NCBI RefSeq assembly: GCF_037963145.1
Contig: NZ_CP150144.1
Span: 3,720,001 to 3,784,000 of the forward strand
Length of the DNA: 64,000 nucleotides
Direction of reading: 5' to 3'
Source: Oceanobacillus sp. FSL K6-2867
GTDB taxonomy: Bacteria; Bacillota; Bacilli; Bacillales; Amphibacillaceae
Shown here: piece after piece, positions 63,631 to 64,000 of the stretch
Layout of the letters: every line of letters starts with the position of its first letter
Position numbering within the stretch: the stretch's first letter is position 1
Program-made: the position numbers and the translations under genes
Notes under the pieces: generated by a model
The model's input: only the letters and a program-made list of their open reading frames with translations
What the model was told of the DNA's origin: nothing
The model's database searches: none

Positions 63631-64000
63631 TTTACTACCTCTCTTGAAACTGATTCTATAATTTATACTATTATTATACTAGGTTTGTATCTTTATAGCT
63701 ATGAATAAAAGGTAAATATAAGTATAAAGACTTGCTGATAAAGTGCTATTGGATGATTTAGACAGACTATAAACTGGGGGGAAGCAGAATGTTTAATTTT
63801 AAAATAAAACGATGCCAAAGAATAAGGAGACAATAGAAATAGACTTGGCAGAAAGGAGGCATAGATGAGCCCCGAAGTGTGATCGTACAAGGAGCTCACC
63901 AGCCGGTCACTTAATGCGCAAAGTATTTTGCCGAAACACGGCCATTGCACCAATTATGTTTGGATTCCAATTGCTAAACAGACTTGTGTTACTGTCTCAA
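63631..64000. other. Right edge without a supported gene
   Basis: Two strong ribosome-site-like stretches (gggggg near 63780 and aaaggagg near 63856) precede only very short ORFs of 15 and 5 codons. They could be remnants or small peptides. Nothing else was recognised up to the edge. Confidence 0.3.

Noticed and set aside
63789..63868. Very short ORFs behind strong ribosome-site-like sequences at the right edge
   Set aside because: 15, 18 and 5 codons with no recognisable feature; too little to call genes.

Overview
The window is AT-rich DNA from a spore-forming Bacillaceae bacterium. The evidence for this is a flotillin/NfeD pair of the YuaG/YuaF type, CsxC-type exosporium proteins, an sps-like spore polysaccharide cluster, two good matches to SigK promoters, a RocB-type peptidase and a TatA. 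A betaine/choline/carnitine carrier would suit a salt-tolerant genus such as Oceanobacillus or Virgibacillus, but that placement is inference only. No rRNA, tRNA, CRISPR array, transposase or prophage was seen.

Left part (1-29 kb), mostly housekeeping and accessory metabolism. It opens with the 3' part of a coiled-coil/3D-domain cell-wall protein, a coiled-coil protein of unknown function and a small secreted protein. A cobalamin riboswitch with two terminator hairpins then precedes a three-gene valine-type catabolic operon (acyl-CoA dehydrogenase, 3-hydroxyisobutyrate dehydrogenase, methylmalonate-semialdehyde dehydrogenase). A convergent 3-hydroxyisobutyryl-CoA hydrolase lies next to it. 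Further on are a BCCT carrier, three GNATs, a YhgE/Pip membrane protein, a lipoprotein serpin, HMG-CoA lyase behind a promoter with a palindromic operator, an XRE-cupin regulator, a D,D-carboxypeptidase, a double-psi-barrel/DUF3889 protein, a VOC protein, an AbgT carrier with OsmC, flotillin/NfeD, an ABC exporter and a serine beta-lactamase-fold protein.

Central part (29.5-57.5 kb), the most interesting region. It looks like a spore-surface glycan locus. A complete pseudaminic acid pathway is present (PseB at 33 kb; PseC, PseF/SpsF, PseG, PseH and PseI contiguous at 47-51.6 kb). Between PseB and the rest lie four paralogous SpsB-like glycosyltransferases interleaved with two paralogous methyltransferases. 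These are followed by an aldo/keto reductase that seems to lack a normal start codon, two Gfo/Idh/MocA oxidoreductases, a second CMP-sugar cytidylyltransferase and an epimerase. The cluster is bracketed by two homologous gene pairs (31.8-32.7 and 54.95-55.8 kb). It is flanked by two CsxC-like proteins whose domains seem to be in different orders, a Cys-rich presumed surface protein with a SigK-like promoter, a coiled-coil/JAMM-protease gene pair, a TIGR04396-like surface-carbohydrate protein and an unlisted 49-residue basic protein with a SigK-like promoter. My reading is that the CsxC-like and paired proteins are the carriers or scaffolds of a methylated, pseudaminic-acid-containing glycan on the spore surface; this is inference.

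Right part (58-64 kb): a RocB-like M20 peptidase, an FAD-linked D-lactate/glycolate-type dehydrogenase, TatA, and a PAS-GGDEF-EAL protein. Most gene ends are marked by clear intrinsic terminators, which makes the transcription units easy to define.
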